Positions 17,309-17,776 of a stretch of DNA of 17,776 bases are shown piece after piece. Below the pieces are notes generated by a model. That model worked only from the letters and a program-made list of their open reading frames with translations. It ran no database searches and was not told the DNA's origin. Numbering within the stretch: the stretch's first letter is position 1; each line of letters starts with the position of its first letter. Position numbers and translations under genes: made by a program. The stretch spans positions 1-17,776 of the forward strand of contig URMA01000062.1 of NCBI GenBank assembly GCA_900548875.1, written 5' to 3'. Origin of the DNA: an uncultured Porphyromonadaceae bacterium (GTDB taxonomy: Bacteria; Bacteroidota; Bacteroidia; Bacteroidales; Muribaculaceae).

Positions 17309-17461
17309 TTATTTTTTATTCCGGACCGCGTCAATTCTCGTCAACTCCAAATCAGACATTCGACTTTTGAGGGATTTCACGTCGATGTCCGACAAATTGA
17401 TTGTTGTTTTGGAGGAAAAAGAAAAACCGTCAGCCGGAACAAGTCCGACCGACGGTTTCAT
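17309..17461 (-). CDS. Possible 50-residue small protein downstream of nifJ
   Basis: An open frame starts at ATG 17461, 25 bases after the nifJ stop, and ends at TAA 17309. It encodes 50 residues beginning MKPSVGLVPADGF and ending TRIDAVRNKK, with a charged, probably helical second half (about 22-50) that looks protein-like. Against it: codons 2 to 15 coincide with a strong terminator-like hairpin with a T-run, the ribosome-binding site is not evident, and a 50-codon frame can arise by chance. I recognise no family. It may be a real small gene, a remnant, or an accident of the terminator sequence. Confidence 0.25.
   Translation of the reverse strand: MKPSVGLVPADGFSFSSKTTINLSDIDVKSLKSRMSDLELTRIDAVRNKK
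17416..17458 (-). terminator. Rho-independent terminator after nifJ
   Basis: AAACCGTC (17424-17431) pairs with GACGGTTT (17451-17458), and the inner bases extend the stem to about 15 pairs with two G-T wobbles and a small loop. On the minus strand it is followed by TTTTTCTTTTTCC. It begins 28 bases after the nifJ stop. Stem strength and T-run are those of a strong intrinsic terminator, separating nifJ from ruvA-sprA. Confidence 0.88.
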
Positions 17462-17486
17462 ATCTACTAATTAATTTACTTCAAAA

Positions 17487-17776
17487 TTACTTAGCGAGGT
17501 TTTCAGGGTTTTGTCCCCACTGCTGGAGAGCAAGACGGCGATAGTTGTTGTAACGCCATTGAGCATTTTCCATTGCAGCCTGGAACAATTCTTCAGCTTC
17601 GTTCGGGAATTGTTTCATTACAGAAGCGTAGCGAACTTCACCCTTCAGGAACTTCTTGAAGTTATCCCAATTCGGCTCTTTGCTGTCAAGAGTGAACGGA
17701 TTCTTACCTTCTTTTTCAAGTTCAGGGTTATAACGCCACAAGTGCCAGTAACCGCATTCAACGGCTGCAGCTTCTT
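17487..17776 (-). CDS. nifJ: Pyruvate:ferredoxin (flavodoxin) oxidoreductase, C-terminal fragment
   Basis: The last 95 codons of a gene that continues past the right edge. The frame is open to the window end, reading EAAAVECGYWHLWRYNP and then EGKNPFTLDSKEPNW, and ending WGQNPENLAK. This is the C-terminal end of the single-chain pyruvate:ferredoxin oxidoreductase (about 1180-1200 residues in the family). That enzyme converts pyruvate and CoA to acetyl-CoA and CO2 with thiamine diphosphate and iron-sulfur clusters, the main anaerobic pyruvate-oxidation step in Bacteroidales. The motifs GYWHLWRYNP, NPFTLDSKEP and ELFQAA are characteristic. None of the catalytic domains lie within the window. 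A strong terminator follows, so it is transcribed separately from ruvA. Confidence 0.9.
   Translation of the reverse strand, partial: EAAAVECGYWHLWRYNPELEKEGKNPFTLDSKEPNWDNFKKFLKGEVRYASVMKQFPNEAEELFQAAMENAQWRYNNYRRLALQQWGQNPENLAK

Noticed and set aside
17353..17391. Bulged hairpin in the nifJ-ruvA gap (CAGACATTCGAC / GTCGATGTCCG)
   Set aside because: About 11 pairs with a bulge and a wobble and no T-run. No match to an RNA family that I know.
17739..17741. TTG as a possible start codon for the right-edge frame
   Set aside because: The frame stays open to the window end with family-typical residues (ECGYWH) before it, so this is an internal Leu codon of nifJ.
1..17776. Search for tRNA, rRNA, CRISPR repeats, IS ends, phage or defence genes
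   Set aside because: No tRNA-like cloverleaf, regularly spaced repeats, transposase, integrase or known defence protein was seen on either strand.

Overview
The window comes from a chromosome of the phylum Bacteroidota, most likely order Bacteroidales. The evidence is a 729-residue type III glutamine synthetase, a giant SprA/Sov protein (outer-membrane translocon of the type IX secretion system, T9SS), lipoproteins with Bacteroidota-style signal peptides, and upstream regions carrying the TAnnTTTG -7 promoter element instead of a sigma70 -10 box. Genus cannot be fixed from the sequence. The presence of SprA points away from the Bacteroides species that, as I recall, lack T9SS, and towards T9SS-bearing Bacteroidales. 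No tRNA, rRNA, CRISPR array, insertion sequence or prophage gene is visible, and no gene-free gap exceeds about 250 bases.

Layout. (1) 52-4332, minus strand, nitrogen metabolism: type III glutamine synthetase (glnN) followed by a 624-residue glutamine amidotransferase/PRPP-transferase homologue annotated as amidophosphoribosyltransferase. A strong hairpin lies between them and a rho-independent terminator follows. The PurF-like protein keeps the glutaminase half and the PRPP loop but departs from canonical PurF elsewhere in the transferase half. (2) 4470-6837, plus strand, carbohydrate genes: a lipoprotein alpha-amylase closely resembling Bacillus AmyE (GH13_28 type), a terminator, and a secreted alpha/beta-hydrolase esterase. 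(3) 6860-9096, minus strand: a polytopic GT-C-like membrane protein whose end overlaps the start of a small DUF4369-type lipoprotein by 14 bases. This pair is the least understood part of the window. (4) 9164-17266, minus strand: ruvA then sprA, probably co-transcribed. (5) Right edge: the 3' end of nifJ (pyruvate:ferredoxin oxidoreductase), a terminator, and a possible 50-codon ORF overlapping that terminator.

How they work together. glnN makes glutamine and the PurF-like enzyme would consume it, so their pairing is logical. The amylase and esterase would act on starch or acetylated/esterified glycans at the surface or in the periplasm. SprA is the outer-membrane pore for T9SS cargo, but no cargo protein or other T9SS component is encoded here. 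RuvA (Holliday-junction binding) is linked to sprA by conserved gene order, not by function. I see no clear new defence or mobile system. The best candidates for new biology are the divergent PurF-like enzyme with its hairpin leader, the GT-C/DUF4369 pair, and the small ORF after nifJ.
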